Of a DNA stretch of 6,653 bases, positions 6,099 to 6,653 are shown piece by piece; the first letter of the stretch is position 1; every line of letters begins with the position of its first letter. A program made the position numbers and the translations under genes. Under the pieces are notes generated by a model. It was not told the origin of the DNA, did not search any database, and saw nothing but the letters and a program-made list of their open reading frames with translations. The stretch covers positions 1 through 6,653 of the forward strand of contig JAEOUI010000164.1 of assembly GCA_016839425.1 (NCBI GenBank), read 5' to 3'. Origin of the DNA: Promethearchaeota archaeon. Lineage in GTDB: Archaea > Asgardarchaeota > Lokiarchaeia > Sigynarchaeales > SOKP01.

Positions 6099-6653
6099 AT
6101 TCGTCATATATCTTTATGATCAATGAGATAAAATCGTCAATTTGATACGCGTCTATTCCTGCGTTTTTTCCCGTCAATATATCGGTTTCTAAGTCCCCTA
6201 TATAGATCATCTCTTCTTTTTTCAAACCAAACTTATTCTTGATCTTATACAAGCCATCAGGATTTGGCTTCCATTTTCTAACATCTTCTCTTCCTACCAG
6301 ATATTTGAATTTATCAATAACGCTTACAAGAGAAAGTGCTTGACGAATGGTTTCTCTCATATTAAGAGATAACACGGCAAAGATAGTCTCTTCGGGTATA
6401 TCAAACAAGTCAAAACTATTCAAAAAAAAAATTGTTTCTTTTACGGGTTTAATCTTTTTGATATTTTTTAATTCGTAATCTTGGATCAGCATAAAAGTTT
6501 GAGCTAATTCTTTTTCGTCTTGTTTATTAACAACAATATCAAGATATTCGGTAACTCTCTTGAATTTTCGTTTTATTCCATATCGATTTTCGCATCTGGT
6601 ACTAAGATCACGCCTTAGATCGTCCCAATTTACCACAAGGTGCAAGATAGTAC
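6094..6653 (-). CDS. HAD-superfamily hydrolase with degenerate motif I, partial at right edge
   Basis: The frame is open to the window edge. A TTG at 6645 is a possible start (residue 1 here, product of 183 residues), but no ATG is visible and the true start may lie just outside. HAD signatures: motif II serine S93 (in FAVLSLN), motif III lysine K126 (in WKPNPDG), and motif IV GDLETD (150-155), which binds Mg2+, followed by ILTGKNAGI. Residues ~15-80 form a helical cap of the C1 type. This layout fits phosphoglycolate-phosphatase-like HAD phosphatases acting on small phosphorylated molecules; the substrate is unknown. Motif I, normally D-x-D-x-T, appears here as N6-W-D8-D-L, lacking the nucleophilic aspartate and the threonine. 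If real, this argues against ordinary phosphatase activity. The gene converges on the receiver gene with a 4-base gap. Confidence 0.8.
   Translation of the reverse strand, partial: TILHLVVNWDDLRRDLSTRCENRYGIKRKFKRVTEYLDIVVNKQDEKELAQTFMLIQDYELKNIKKIKPVKETIFFLNSFDLFDIPEETIFAVLSLNMRETIRQALSLVSVIDKFKYLVGREDVRKWKPNPDGLYKIKNKFGLKKEEMIYIGDLETDILTGKNAGIDAYQIDDFISLIIKIYDEY

Overview
This AT-rich window carries four protein-coding genes and no RNA genes, mobile elements or CRISPR arrays. It looks archaeal. Gaps between genes hold TTTAAAT-type TATA boxes with purine-rich BRE-like flanks and oligo-T terminators, and no Shine-Dalgarno sequence precedes the starts that can be examined. A eukaryote-like ubiquitin/SUMO/NEDD8-type E1 enzyme next to a giant coiled-coil repeat protein points to an Asgard archaeon (Lokiarchaeia-like, Promethearchaeota). 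That placement is inference from gene content, not from a marker gene.

Layout: (1) 9-3818 (+), a 1269-residue, cysteine-free, Lys/Glu/Gln-rich protein. It is built from ten tandem ~115-residue units, each a TPR/MIT-like helical module followed by a coiled-coil linker; the 5' end may be cut by the window edge. (2) 3819-3976, an intergenic stretch with T tracts (terminator) and a BRE/TATA promoter. (3) 3977-5569 (+), a 530-residue E1-like enzyme with a complete adenylation site, a UBA2/UBA3-type catalytic-cysteine motif, two CxxC zinc pairs, a probable C-terminal ubiquitin-fold domain and an unusual ~75-residue charged insertion. (4) 5570-5720, a U-rich terminator region and another TATA-like promoter. 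(5) 5721-6089 (+), a stand-alone CheY-like receiver with an intact phosphorylation site. (6) 6094-6653 (-), a HAD-superfamily hydrolase running into the right edge, whose first catalytic motif appears degenerate. Genes 5 and 6 converge with only 4 bases between their stop codons, inside a near-palindromic A/T tract that could terminate both transcripts.

The genes do not form one obvious operon: the three plus-strand genes are separated by ~150-base gaps with their own terminator and promoter signals. The E1 would act with a ubiquitin-like modifier and an E2 that are not in this window. The receiver would need a histidine kinase encoded elsewhere. The most interesting items are the modular repeat protein, which I cannot assign to a known family, and the E1 with its inserted helical segment.
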